Shown piece by piece: positions 1 to 6,666 of a stretch of 17,096 nt of DNA (positions are counted from its first letter, which is position 1; every line of letters starts with the position of its first letter). This stretch comes from Gemmatimonadota bacterium (lineage in GTDB: Bacteria > Gemmatimonadota > Gemmatimonadetes > Longimicrobiales > Longimicrobiaceae), in the NCBI GenBank assembly GCA_019348475.1, contig JAHWJJ010000028.1:1-17096 (forward strand). Reading direction: 5' to 3'. The notes beneath the pieces were generated by a model. That model ran no database searches. It saw nothing but the letters and a program-made list of their open reading frames with translations, and was not told the DNA's origin. Position numbers and translations under genes: made by a program.

Positions 1-10
1 CGGCTGGCGA

Positions 11-102
11 CCCCTCCCCCAACCCCGGGGGAGGGGTGGCGTGGAGCAGGGTGTAATCCGCAGAACGAAGTTCAACCTCCCCCAGGGGTTTTTGGGGGAG
101 GT
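11..102. repeat. Two GC-rich palindromes sharing the same arms
   Basis: Two stem-loops lie in tandem before the first gene. The first has 10-bp arms at 11-20 and 27-36 (CCCCTCCCCC / GGGGGAGGGG) around a 6-base loop. The second has 9-bp arms at 75-83 and 94-102 (ACCTCCCCC / GGGGGAGGT) around a T-rich 10-base loop. The shared CCTCCCCC/GGGGGAGG arms suggest two copies of a dispersed extragenic palindrome; the first could also end an upstream transcript. The rest of 103-207 shows no gene. Confidence 0.6.
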
Positions 103-207
103 CGCGAGGAACGAGCGGGAGGGGGCGCGGCGCGGAGCCGACCATGCTTCTGAAAGGCTGGTCACGCGCCATCCAGCGATTGAGGAATCCGCCACCCCGC
201 GTGCAGT

Positions 208-250
208 TGCAGGCTATTCCCTGTTCCGTATTCCCTATTCCCTGCAGTTC
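208..250. repeat. GGGAATA-type simple repeat abutting the holB start
   Basis: Reading + strand, imperfect copies of a TATTCCC heptamer run up to the start codon at 251. The same motif reappears in opposite orientation at 4980-4999, upstream of the baeRF-like gene. Because it occupies the place where a Shine-Dalgarno would lie, the holB start has no recognisable ribosome binding site. Confidence 0.6.
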
Positions 251-1396
251 ATGCCGCTCCCTCCCGTCTACGGCCACGCGGACGCGCTGGCGATGCTCGC
301 CGCGGCGGCGCGCGCGGGCAACCTGTCGCAGTCGCTCCTGGTGCACGGGCCCTCGGGCGTAGGCAAGGAGCGGGTGGCGCTCTGGGTCGCGCAGCTGGTG
401 CTCTGCGCGCAGCCTGGCGACGGCGGGCCCTGCGGAGAATGCCGCGCGTGCCGGCAGATCGACCGGCTGGAGCACCCGGACGTCCACTGGTTCTTTCCCC
501 TTCCCCGCCCCGACGCGGCGACGCCCGAAAAGCTGCGCGACAAGCTGGAAGAGGCGCGCGGCGCGGAGCTGGCGGCGCGGCGCGCCAACCCGCACCACGT
601 GCCGCAGTTCGACAAGGCGCCCGCGTACTTCATGGGCACCATCCAGAACCTGCAGCGCCTGGCCTCCATGCGCCCGTCCGTGGGCTCGCGCAAGGTGTTC
701 GTCGTCGGCGACGCGGAGGCCATGGTGCCGCAGGAGTCCAGCCCCGAGGCGGCCAATGCCTTCCTCAAGCTGCTGGAGGAGCCGCCGGCGGACACCACGC
801 TGGTGCTGACCTCGTCCAGCCCCGGCGCGCTCCTCCCCACCATCCGCTCGCGGGTGCTCCCCATCCGCCTGCTGCGCATCGCGGTGGACGAGGTGGCGGA
901 GTTCCTGGTGCGGGAACTTTCGATGGACCGTGCGGAGGCGGCGACGCTGGCCGCGATCTCGGAGGGGGCGATCGGGCGGGCGCTGCGGCTTACGCCGGGC
1001 GCGGGGGGCGCGGGGGCGCTGCAGCGGCTGCGCGAGATGGGACGCGACCTGCTGACCGCGGCGCTGGCGGAGAGCGAGGCGGGGCGCTTCGCCGCGGCCA
1101 ACGCGGTGGCGCCGTCCGGGGCGCGGGGCGAGTTCAGCGGCGCGCTGGCGGCGCTGGCGCTCTGGCTTCGCGACCTGATGGCGGTGGCGGCGGGGGCGCC
1201 GGACTCGGTGGCGTACGCCAGCGCGGCGGACGAGGCACTGCTGCGGAAGCTGGCCGGGCGCCCCGGCGTGCACGCGGCCGGCGTGGCGCACGCCATCCTG
1301 CGCGTGCAGGAGGCGCAGGAGCTCGCGTCCGGCAACGTGAACCCGCAACTCATCCTGGCAAACGTGCTGGGCGGCATCCGCCGGGCGCTGGCGTAG
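251..1396 (+). CDS. holB: DNA polymerase III subunit delta' (clamp loader)
   Basis: This 381-residue protein is the delta' subunit of the clamp loader, which helps load the sliding clamp on DNA at the replication fork. The N-terminus carries the P-loop GPSGVGKE (residues 33-40). Four cysteines at 52, 61, 64 and 67 form the zinc module typical of gamma/delta' subunits. The family hallmark ANAFLKLLEEPP lies near 168-179, and TIRSRV near 198 takes the place of the usual TxRSRC motif, with valine for cysteine. The reading frame is open upstream to 41, but ATG 251 starts the family-like sequence MPLPPVYGHADAL, and the upstream part is a simple repeat. No Shine-Dalgarno is visible. moaC follows 107 bases downstream on the same strand. 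The identity is secure; the start is somewhat less so. Confidence 0.92.
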   Translation: MPLPPVYGHADALAMLAAAARAGNLSQSLLVHGPSGVGKERVALWVAQLVLCAQPGDGGPCGECRACRQIDRLEHPDVHWFFPLPRPDAATPEKLRDKLEEARGAELAARRANPHHVPQFDKAPAYFMGTIQNLQRLASMRPSVGSRKVFVVGDAEAMVPQESSPEAANAFLKLLEEPPADTTLVLTSSSPGALLPTIRSRVLPIRLLRIAVDEVAEFLVRELSMDRAEAATLAAISEGAIGRALRLTPGAGGAGALQRLREMGRDLLTAALAESEAGRFAAANAVAPSGARGEFSGALAALALWLRDLMAVAAGAPDSVAYASAADEALLRKLAGRPGVHAAGVAHAILRVQEAQELASGNVNPQLILANVLGGIRRALA

Positions 1397-1503
1397 GCGC
1401 GTCGCCCCGCTTGACGCCGGGGGGCCTTGACGCGACATCCGTTTGCCCCATCGCCCCACCCGTGTCCCACCTGCATGTGGAACAGAATCCCGCCACCGGA
1501 AAA

Positions 1504-1998
1504 ATGTCCGACGACCCCGGCTTCACCCACCTGGACGAGAGCGGCCGCCCCCGGATGGTGGACGTGGGGGGCAAGGCCGTGACGCGCAGAACCGCGGTGG
1601 CGGAGGGCACGATCCGCATGTCGGCGGAAACCCTGCGCGCCATCGTGGCCGGCGAAACGCCCAAGGGGAACGTGCTCGTGATCGCCCAGCTGGCGGGGAT
1701 CATGGGCGCCAAGCGCACCCCCGACCTCATCCCCCTGTGTCATTCCATTCCACTGAGCTCGGTGGAGGTGGATGTCAAGCCCGACGCGTCTCTGCCGGGG
1801 GTACGGGTGACGGCGACGGTGGGGGTAGAGGCGAAGACGGGGGTGGAGATGGAGGCGCTCACGGCGGTAAGCTGCGCACTCCTTGCCGTTTACGACATGT
1901 GCAAGGCGCGCGACCGCGCGATGGTGATCGGCGCGGTGCGGCTGCTTCGCAAGGAAGGCGGACGGAGCGGCACCTGGGAAGCCGGACCTGAGGAGTGA
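1504..1998 (+). CDS. moaC: Cyclic pyranopterin monophosphate synthase MoaC
   Basis: MoaC converts the MoaA product (3',8-cyclo-GTP) to cyclic pyranopterin monophosphate in molybdenum cofactor synthesis, in the cytoplasm. The 164 residues match the usual family length of about 160. Visible signatures are FTHLDESGRPRMVDV near the N-terminus, LIPLCHSIPL (75-84) and the active-site helix KTGVEMEALTAVS to YDMCKARDR (111-138). D131, K134 and K54 sit where the catalytic Asp/Lys residues are expected. ATG 1504 was chosen because the family sequence begins there; an in-frame GTG at 1462 would add 14 unconserved residues. No other molybdopterin gene is in the window. The stop is followed after 56 bases by the transglycosylase gene, so holB-moaC-transglycosylase may be one transcript. 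Confidence 0.96.
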   Translation: MSDDPGFTHLDESGRPRMVDVGGKAVTRRTAVAEGTIRMSAETLRAIVAGETPKGNVLVIAQLAGIMGAKRTPDLIPLCHSIPLSSVEVDVKPDASLPGVRVTATVGVEAKTGVEMEALTAVSCALLAVYDMCKARDRAMVIGAVRLLRKEGGRSGTWEAGPEE

Positions 1999-2054
1999 CC
2001 CGGCATATCCCTTGCTCCACCTGCCTGCGACCTGTGCAGAACGGAGGCACATCC

Positions 2055-2714
2055 ATGCAGGCACTGATCCTGAAATTGCAGGCCGACGTAGAGGCCCGCA
2101 AACAATCCCGGCTGGACCTTTCCGCCACCGCGCGCGTGACGCTGGTGGCCGGATTGCTCTTTGTGGGCGCGTTCTTTCTGGGGGTGCAGTCGGCGGACTC
2201 CACGGTGTTGCAGTGGAGGGAGGCGCTGGGCGTCGCGGCGCCCGAAGGCGCGATGGAGCTTCAGGAGCTGGAGATCGCGCGCCTCAAGCGCATCCACGAA
2301 AACTCTTCGCAGTTCGGCATTCCGGCGGACCTGGCGGAGCGGATCGAGGACATTGCGCTGGCGGAGGGGATCGAGCCGCGCGTGGCGTTCGGGCTGGTGC
2401 GGGCGGAGAGCGAGTTCAACCGCCGCGCCGTGAGCCCGGTGGGCGCGGTGGGGCTGACGCAGCTGATGCCGTCCACGGCGCGCTACTTCAAACAGGGCGT
2501 GAGCCGCGAGGCGCTGTTCGACCGCGACACCAACCTGCGCATCGGGTTTCGCTACCTGCGCACGCTCATCGAGAAGTACGACGGCAACCTAGAGCTGGCC
2601 CTGCTGGCGTACAACCGCGGCCCCCAGCGGGTGGACTCGCTGCTGCGCGCGGGACAGAATCCGAACAACGGGTACGTAGAGATGGTGCTCGGAAAGCGGA
2701 ACAAGCGCCGCTGA
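2055..2714 (+). CDS. Membrane-anchored SLT-family lytic transglycosylase
   Basis: This protein cleaves the MurNAc-GlcNAc bond of peptidoglycan with formation of the 1,6-anhydro end. It has 219 residues: a short cytoplasmic head, one membrane segment (about 27-46) that anchors it at the periplasmic face, a linker, and a C-terminal SLT domain. The SLT motif ESEFNRRAVSPVGAVGLTQL begins at the catalytic Glu118, and LLAYNRGP (183-190) is the second family motif. ATG 2055 was chosen over GTG 1995 because GGAGG at 2043-2047 is well spaced from it and the GTG overlaps the moaC stop. The domain is compact, as in MltE/Slt-type catalytic domains, with no LysM or other wall-binding module. The family is certain; the individual role is unknown. 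Confidence 0.92.
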   Translation: MQALILKLQADVEARKQSRLDLSATARVTLVAGLLFVGAFFLGVQSADSTVLQWREALGVAAPEGAMELQELEIARLKRIHENSSQFGIPADLAERIEDIALAEGIEPRVAFGLVRAESEFNRRAVSPVGAVGLTQLMPSTARYFKQGVSREALFDRDTNLRIGFRYLRTLIEKYDGNLELALLAYNRGPQRVDSLLRAGQNPNNGYVEMVLGKRNKRR

Positions 2715-2737
2715 TCTGAACCGTCGGAGCCCCACGA

Positions 2738-2776
2738 GAATCGCCCCGCCCGGCCACACGCCGGGCGGGGCGATTC
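2738..2776. terminator. Strong hairpin after the transglycosylase gene
   Basis: A perfect 17-bp stem (2738-2754 with 2760-2776) around the loop CACAC begins 24 bases after the stop codon. No T-run follows on either strand, so it may end transcription with help or serve as a 3'-end stabiliser. It could also act on the opposite strand for the gene ending at 2891. Confidence 0.75.
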
Positions 2777-2830
2777 GCTTGGCGGAGGACCTCCCGTGGA
2801 CTTCGCTTGACGAGCGGCCTGGGCGCCGAC

Positions 2831-2887
2831 CCGTTCACCCGCTCACGCCGTTCACCCGTTCACCCCTTCACCCCTTCACCCCTTCAC
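2831..2887. repeat. Octamer tandem repeat (CCSTTCAC)n
   Basis: Seven near-identical 8-base units, alternating CCGTTCAC, CCGCTCAC and CCCTTCAC, run through 2831-2887 with one extra base at 2847. The array ends three bases from the stop codon of the minus-strand gene at 2891. The three units nearest that gene (2864-2887) are identical. The rest of 2777-2890 shows no gene. Confidence 0.85.
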
Positions 2888-2890
2888 CCG

Positions 2891-3514
2891 CTACTCCACC
2901 TCGCCGTGCGCCAGGTAATTGCCCAGCACGCGGTTGGTGGCGTTCAGGACCGCGAGGGCGGCGGAGCGGTGCGGGTCGGCGGTGGCCAGCGAGGCGCCGA
3001 TGAGCGCGTGCACGTTCTCCGTGCGCAGCAGTACGACGACGAGGTCGGTGTCGAAGGCGCGGAAGCTCTTGATCCCCACCAGCCCGAACTGCATGCGGCG
3101 GTTCAGGATGGCCTCCAGCGCGCGGAGCGTGGCCTGCGCGGTCAGCCGCACTTCCACCGCGGCACCGGTCTCACCCTCCACCTCGTCGCGGTAGGTGCGG
3201 CCGCCCCACTCCAGCTCCACCTGCGCCAGCGCGCGCCCCGTCCGCGGCGTGGTGACCCGTGCCGCCACGAAGCGCACGCGTCGCCGCGCCTCGGGCGGGG
3301 GCAGGTGGGCCAGGTACACCTCGGCGTCGGCGGCCAGGCCGCCGCGGGCCAGAATGCCGCGCACCAGCATCTCGGTGGGTGCCTCCGCGCGCTCGCAGAT
3401 CAGGTAGATGCGCAGCGGGTCCTGGTCGATCACGGCGCGGCGGACGCCTTCCAGCGCCTCCAGCTGCGCGCGCAGGTGCTCGCGCGCGTCTACGTCCAGT
3501 GCGGATAACGGCAT
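2891..3514 (-). CDS. Conserved hypothetical protein
   Basis: I do not recognise a named family. The 207 residues are soluble, with no signal peptide or membrane segment. The N-terminal part (to about 95) alternates helices and strands, for example VRRAVIDQDPLRIYLICE. A second domain (about 100-205) contains ALEAILNRRMQFGLVGIKSF, FDTDLVVVLLR and the helix HRSAALAVLNATNRVLGNYL, a pattern of two repeated alpha/beta halves. ATG 3514 was chosen because a GTG at 3571 would add 19 residues with no similarity to coding sequence. No good Shine-Dalgarno is visible. Codon use (G/C at third positions) matches real genes on this strand. It lies downstream of the baeRF-like gene in the same direction, but that gene's terminator separates them, so it is probably transcribed alone. 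Confidence 0.75.
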   Translation of the reverse strand: MPLSALDVDAREHLRAQLEALEGVRRAVIDQDPLRIYLICERAEAPTEMLVRGILARGGLAADAEVYLAHLPPPEARRRVRFVAARVTTPRTGRALAQVELEWGGRTYRDEVEGETGAAVEVRLTAQATLRALEAILNRRMQFGLVGIKSFRAFDTDLVVVLLRTENVHALIGASLATADPHRSAALAVLNATNRVLGNYLAHGEVE

Positions 3515-3603
3515 GGGCGGGAAACAGATTGTGGGGGAACACTGGATTCCGAAGGTTGGGGCGGCAACCACGCGGTGTCAAGTTTCTTGTGATTACGCCG
3601 CGC

Positions 3604-3633
3604 AAAAAGGGCCCGGGGCGTGCGCCCCGGGCC
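3604..3633 (-). terminator. Rho-independent terminator of the baeRF-like gene
   Basis: An 11-bp GC stem (3610-3620 with 3623-3633) is followed on the minus strand by CTTTTTGC (3609 down to 3602). It lies 31 bases after the stop codon at 3665. The apex leaves only two bases, so the inner pairs must open to form the loop. Confidence 0.85.
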
Positions 3634-3664
3634 TTCTTGCTCCGTCCACGTCCGATCCGCCGGA

Positions 3665-4807
3665 TCAGAACCGCAGCAGCGCCGCGGCGCCGCGCAGGTC
3701 GGCGATGGCGTTGGCGTCGGCGAACTGGATGTCGGCGCCCTGCTGCTGCGCCAGGCGCACCATCTCTTCCATCACGTCCACGCCCTCCAGCTGCTCGCTC
3801 CCGTCGTACGGGCAGCGGGTGACGTCGCGGACGAAGACGAAGCCGCACTGCGTGCAGCGGGCGCCCTGCTGCTCACGGTCGCGCGCCAGCACCAGGGTGT
3901 CGACCTTGCCCTCCTGCAGCGCCGTGAGCGTGCCCTGCAGGCCCGCGGTGGCCAGGTAGTCGTGCGCGGCGCGGTCGCGCACCTGCTCCAGGAGCGCCTG
4001 GCTTTCGCGCTCCAGCTCGCCCGCCAGGTGCGGCTCCAGCCGCGCCAGGATCTCGCGCGCCGGGCCGTCCACGGGCGCCGGGCCGGTGTGGATGATGAGG
4101 TCGGCCACGGGCTGCGGCAGGAACTCCTTGAATTTGGCCACGTTCTGGTCCGTCCCCATCAGCACCAGGTGCTGGGGCTGATAGCGGGCCACGAACCGCT
4201 CCACCTCTTCGGCGAAGTCCTTGAAGAAGTGGCGCATCTCCTCCAGCTTGTGCCGCTGAAAGCGCTTGTGCGAGTATCCGCCGGCCTGCACGTGGTGGTT
4301 GGAGGTGGGCGCGATGGGGTCGCCGCGAAACTCCAGCTCGTCCAGCAGGGTGCCCAGGTACACGCTCAGAATGCGCACGTGCTCGCGGTCCATCAGGATC
4401 ACGCCGTAGTGCTCGTACGCGTTCAGCACCTGCGCCAGCGGGCCGATGACGGGGCGGTCGGCCACCACCAGGCGGTTCTGCACGGGCACGGGAAACTGCA
4501 GCGCCTCCCACCAGTCGCCGCCCACCTCGCTGTAGATCACCAGGCCGCGGTTGGATTCGTCGAAGTTGTTGTCGATCCACTCCACCACGCGCTCCAGCAG
4601 GGTGCCCATCCCCGACTCGCTGCCGTTGCCGGTGCTGATGGGGCGGTTGCCCTCCAGCTCTTCGAACTGCGCGCGCTTCTGGCCCAGGAACACGTGGTGG
4701 TTGCGCTTGTTGTTGGCGTCTACCGACATGTCCAGGAAGAGCGAGAGCACGGGCTTGCCGCCGTCCTGCCGCTGAATCAACCGCTCGAGGTCCTGTCTGC
4801 TGATCAT
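3665..4807 (-). CDS. baeRF/Vms1-like release-factor family protein (putative peptidyl-tRNA hydrolase)
   Basis: The 380 residues look like a bacterial member of the archaeo-eukaryotic release factor superfamily. Relatives such as Vms1/ANKZF1 cut peptidyl-tRNA on stalled large subunits. The N-terminal alpha/beta domain (about 15-155) includes SLFLDMSVDANNKRN and YGVILMDREHVRILSVYLG. A linker with AGGYSHKRFQRH (175-186) takes the position of the catalytic GGQ/GSQ loop. A middle domain follows (LVLMGTDQNVAKFKEFL, 214-230). The C-terminus has a zinc-ribbon-like CTQC-x10-C stretch (C318, C321, C332) and ends GAAALLRF, the tail typical of the eRF1/Pelota third domain. The fourth zinc cysteine is not obvious and the loop lacks the Gly-Gly-Gln sequence. 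ATG 4807 follows the family start; the frame runs open to 5041 through repeat sequence. It is transcribed alone with its own terminator. Confidence 0.82.
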   Translation of the reverse strand: MISRQDLERLIQRQDGGKPVLSLFLDMSVDANNKRNHHVFLGQKRAQFEELEGNRPISTGNGSESGMGTLLERVVEWIDNNFDESNRGLVIYSEVGGDWWEALQFPVPVQNRLVVADRPVIGPLAQVLNAYEHYGVILMDREHVRILSVYLGTLLDELEFRGDPIAPTSNHHVQAGGYSHKRFQRHKLEEMRHFFKDFAEEVERFVARYQPQHLVLMGTDQNVAKFKEFLPQPVADLIIHTGPAPVDGPAREILARLEPHLAGELERESQALLEQVRDRAAHDYLATAGLQGTLTALQEGKVDTLVLARDREQQGARCTQCGFVFVRDVTRCPYDGSEQLEGVDVMEEMVRLAQQQGADIQFADANAIADLRGAAALLRF

Positions 4808-4979
4808 GGTCTGGCTGGTTGGAGGGTGGGGCGCCGCGCCGCGCGCGGACTCTCCGCGTCGGGGGTGGGAGGAATGCAAGAAAGCTGCCGATCGCCCCGC
4901 CTGGCGGGGGTCCGGCGGTGCGGGCGGGGGGATTTCGGAGTGCGCTGGCAAGTGGTTGACTGGCAGATACTTAGGGCAG

Positions 4980-4999
4980 AGATAGGGAATAGGGAATAG
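4980..4999. repeat. GGGAATA simple repeat, second copy
   Basis: The + strand reads AGATAGGGAATAGGGAATAG, the reverse complement of the motif at 208-250. It lies about 170 bases upstream of the baeRF-like start. The rest of 4808-5080 is GC-rich without a convincing gene. Confidence 0.6.
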
Positions 5000-5085
5000 C
5001 CTCCGGGTGGTTCCTGGCCGGATCAGCCGCCGGAACGTCATTCGACATCCGTCGTGGGGGGACGAGCACGGGAGATGGGCTCGGG

Positions 5086-5248
5086 TGCGGATCTCGGCGC
5101 AATCCCGCCGGGGTGCTGGAGCGGGGGGCGCAGATCGGCGGCGAGTGGAAGCTGCTGGTGATCAGCGAGCACTGGTGCGGCGATGCGTTCAACACCGTCC
5201 CCGGCCGAGGTGCTGCCCAGCGCCGAGGTTCTGCGGATCACGTAGGCG
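5086..5248 (+). pseudogene. Remnant of a thioredoxin-like (Thioredoxin_9 type) gene
   Basis: One + frame between about 5098 and 5200 translates to RRNPAGVLERGAQIGGEWKL, then LLVISEHWCGDAFNTVP. The block WxxLVIxExWCGDAxNTVP is the active-site strand and helix of a thioredoxin-like family that keeps one cysteine of the CxxC pair. Just after NTVP the frame loses sense. Another frame then gives AEVLPSAEVLRIT followed by a stop, resembling the next strand of the same fold. The N-terminal start and the C-terminal half of the domain are missing. This is therefore a truncated, frameshifted relic, not a working gene. It sits directly beside the orphan immunity-like gene. Confidence 0.6.
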
Positions 5249-5266
5249 GCAGTGCTATACGGCGGA

Positions 5267-5971
5267 TCAGGCGATGCCGAGCGGGGTCCCGAGCTCGCGC
5301 GCGCGATCCCGTGGCATGTAGTTCGACAGCCGCCAGGTGCCGACCCCGAGTTCCGCCGCGGCGGCGAAGACTCTCGCTTCAGGATCTGCCAGACTCAGCA
5401 GCCTTGCTCCCTTCAGGTTGTTGGCTCTGACCACATCGGCCACCCTGGGTGTCACCCACACGTAAGCCGGAAAGGGCCAGATCATGAAGATGTCGCTTCC
5501 ATCCCAGCGCTCGCAATCGAACAAGCGGCTCGGGTCCAGCGCACCCCGGTAGACCTGCTTTCCGCAGCCGGGGCACGGACCCTCCACTCTGCGGAGACCG
5601 CTGCGCGCGGGAGCGATCCCGCCCCAGCCGGTCGTCACCAGGCGCCAGAGGCTGGGCGGCTCACCCAGGGAGGCCGCACGAGCACCCGTATATCGGGCGC
5701 CCACGAGTTCGGCTTCCCATCCGGTGATCCCGGCCTCGAGAAAAATATCCCGCACCCGCCCGGTGACCATCCTGTCGAGCCCGTCGGTCACGAACAGGTC
5801 GCTGGGCGGACTTCTGAGGACGAGGGACGGCGCCGTGAGAGGCGCCCCCGGCAGAATGTGCCGGGGGTCCACGGGGCACGGTGTGCGGGGGCCGTACACC
5901 GTGCGCTCCGTGTCCACCGAAACCAGCCTGGGCCCGGAGCCGGTGTCAAAGAAGAGCAGCTGCGGTTGCAT
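5267..5971 (-). CDS. CXXCG-motif protein, possibly a polymorphic-toxin immunity protein
   Basis: The 234 residues have no signal peptide or membrane segment. A single CPGCG motif (C133, C136) is followed by LDPSRLFDCERWDGSDIF (145-162) and a hydrophobic segment with VTPRVADVVRANNLKGARLL (173-192). Earlier, SDLFVTDGLDRMVTGRVRDI and the following GITGWEAELV (81-90) echo the same pattern. This layout resembles the myxobacterial double-CXXCG (SitI6-like) and DUF1629 immunity proteins, but only one CXXCG is present, so the family call is tentative. ATG 5971 was chosen because a short upstream frame ends 4 bases before it (TGAGAAGATG), allowing coupling. ATG 6049 would add 26 residues. No toxin gene is in the window, so it is an orphan if the reading is right. 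Confidence 0.6.
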   Translation of the reverse strand: MQPQLLFFDTGSGPRLVSVDTERTVYGPRTPCPVDPRHILPGAPLTAPSLVLRSPPSDLFVTDGLDRMVTGRVRDIFLEAGITGWEAELVGARYTGARAASLGEPPSLWRLVTTGWGGIAPARSGLRRVEGPCPGCGKQVYRGALDPSRLFDCERWDGSDIFMIWPFPAYVWVTPRVADVVRANNLKGARLLSLADPEARVFAAAAELGVGTWRLSNYMPRDRARELGTPLGIA

Positions 5972-5975
5972 CTTC

Positions 5976-6071
5976 TCAGAAGAGGGGGGCTGCAATCCCG
6001 AATTCAGCCACCGCCGCCCGGGCGAAGAGATAGGCGTTGATGACGTCATCGGAGGTGGACGCCGTTTCCAT
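5976..6071 (-). CDS. Possible 31-residue leader peptide or gene tail
   Basis: This short frame begins METASTSDDVINAYLFARA and ends GIAAPLF, with its stop 4 bases before the start of the immunity-like gene. AGG lies five bases before the ATG, a weak ribosome site. The sequence looks coding-like and helical. It could be a coupling peptide, the fragment of a lost upstream gene such as a toxin tail, or chance. A TATTAT hexamer overlaps the ATG (6070-6075, minus), so transcription might instead begin just downstream of it. Confidence 0.3.
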   Translation of the reverse strand: METASTSDDVINAYLFARAAVAEFGIAAPLF

Positions 6072-6148
6072 AATACCTGACCCTGGACGTAATGGCGGAC
6101 GGCTGAGCGGGTCCCATCCACATCGAAGGCGCCGACTCGACCGCGGCC

Positions 6149-6655
6149 GGTTGAAGCCCCGCGCAGTTTGCGGGGCTTTCCGCTGTCGTTGCGGCGGCTT
6201 CAGCCGCTCAGGCGCGAGGTCCGCCATCCTGCACCAGACGCCGGCGCTCGCGCCGTGGCGAAGCCAGCCGGAGCGAATGAATTCGCCGCTGGAAAACCGC
6301 GATGTCCGCCTGCGCGGACGGCTCCTGCCGCGCGCCAGGCGAGTGCACACCCGCGGTCCCCCCGCCGTTGAAGCCCCGCACAGTTTGCGGGGCTTTCCGC
6401 CGTTGTTGCGGCGGCTTCAGGGGCGCGAGGTCCGCCATCCTGCACCAGACGCCGGCCCGCGCGCCGTGGCGAAGTCCCAGCCGGAGCGAATGAATTCGCC
6501 GCGGGAAAACCGCGATATCCGCGTTCGCGGACCGCTCCTGCCGCACGCCGGGCGAATGCGCACCCGCCGTCCCCCGCCGTTGAAGCCCCGCGCAGTTTGC
6601 GGGGCTTTCCGCTGTTGTTGCGGCGGCTTCAGCCGCTCCCGCGGTCCGTAGCCGC
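6149..6655. repeat. Three-copy structured direct repeat (about 215-bp period)
   Basis: Units begin TTGAAGCCCCGC at 6151, 6368 and 6580 (spacing 217 and 212). The first two are full length and the third ends near 6655. Each unit opens with the hairpin AGCCCCGC-N7-GCGGGGCT, enclosed by a TGAAGCC...GGCTTCA outer pair. The two full units continue with a block containing CGAATGAATTCGCCG and a second hairpin. That second stem reads GTCCGC-CTGC-GCGGAC in unit 1 and TCCGCG-TT-CGCGGA in unit 2, so pairing is kept while bases change. The array fills the gap between the immunity-like gene and the DUF2254 stop codon at 6667. No convincing gene lies in it. Confidence 0.88.
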
Positions 6656-6666
6656 GGGTGCGCGCC

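Noticed and set aside
439..1998. A 519-codon + frame spanning holB and moaC
   Set aside because: Only its last 164 codons (from 1504) are real, as MoaC. The upstream part is a glycine/arginine/proline-rich shadow of holB in another frame.
268..2064. A 598-codon minus frame opposite holB and moaC
   Set aside because: It lies antisense to two clearly identified genes and has the low-complexity Ser/Ala/Arg composition of a high-GC shadow.
2831..2887. CRISPR array
   Set aside because: The units are 8 bases long without spacers; this is a simple tandem repeat.
3515..3571. Longer start (GTG 3571) for the hypothetical protein
   Set aside because: The added residues are not coding-like, and a TTGACA-like element (3576-3581, minus strand) just upstream suggests a promoter near this spot.
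3620..4999. A 459-codon + frame opposite the baeRF-like gene
   Set aside because: His/Gln/Val-rich composition and full overlap with a convincing minus-strand protein mark it as an antisense shadow.
6200..6546. Overlapping minus frames in the repeat array with repeated peptide segments
   Set aside because: The peptides repeat only because the DNA repeats; no ribosome site or consistent frame across units.
6149..6655. CRISPR or tRNA cluster in the structured repeats
   Set aside because: The period of about 215 bases, the near-identity over the whole unit and the lack of a cloverleaf exclude both.
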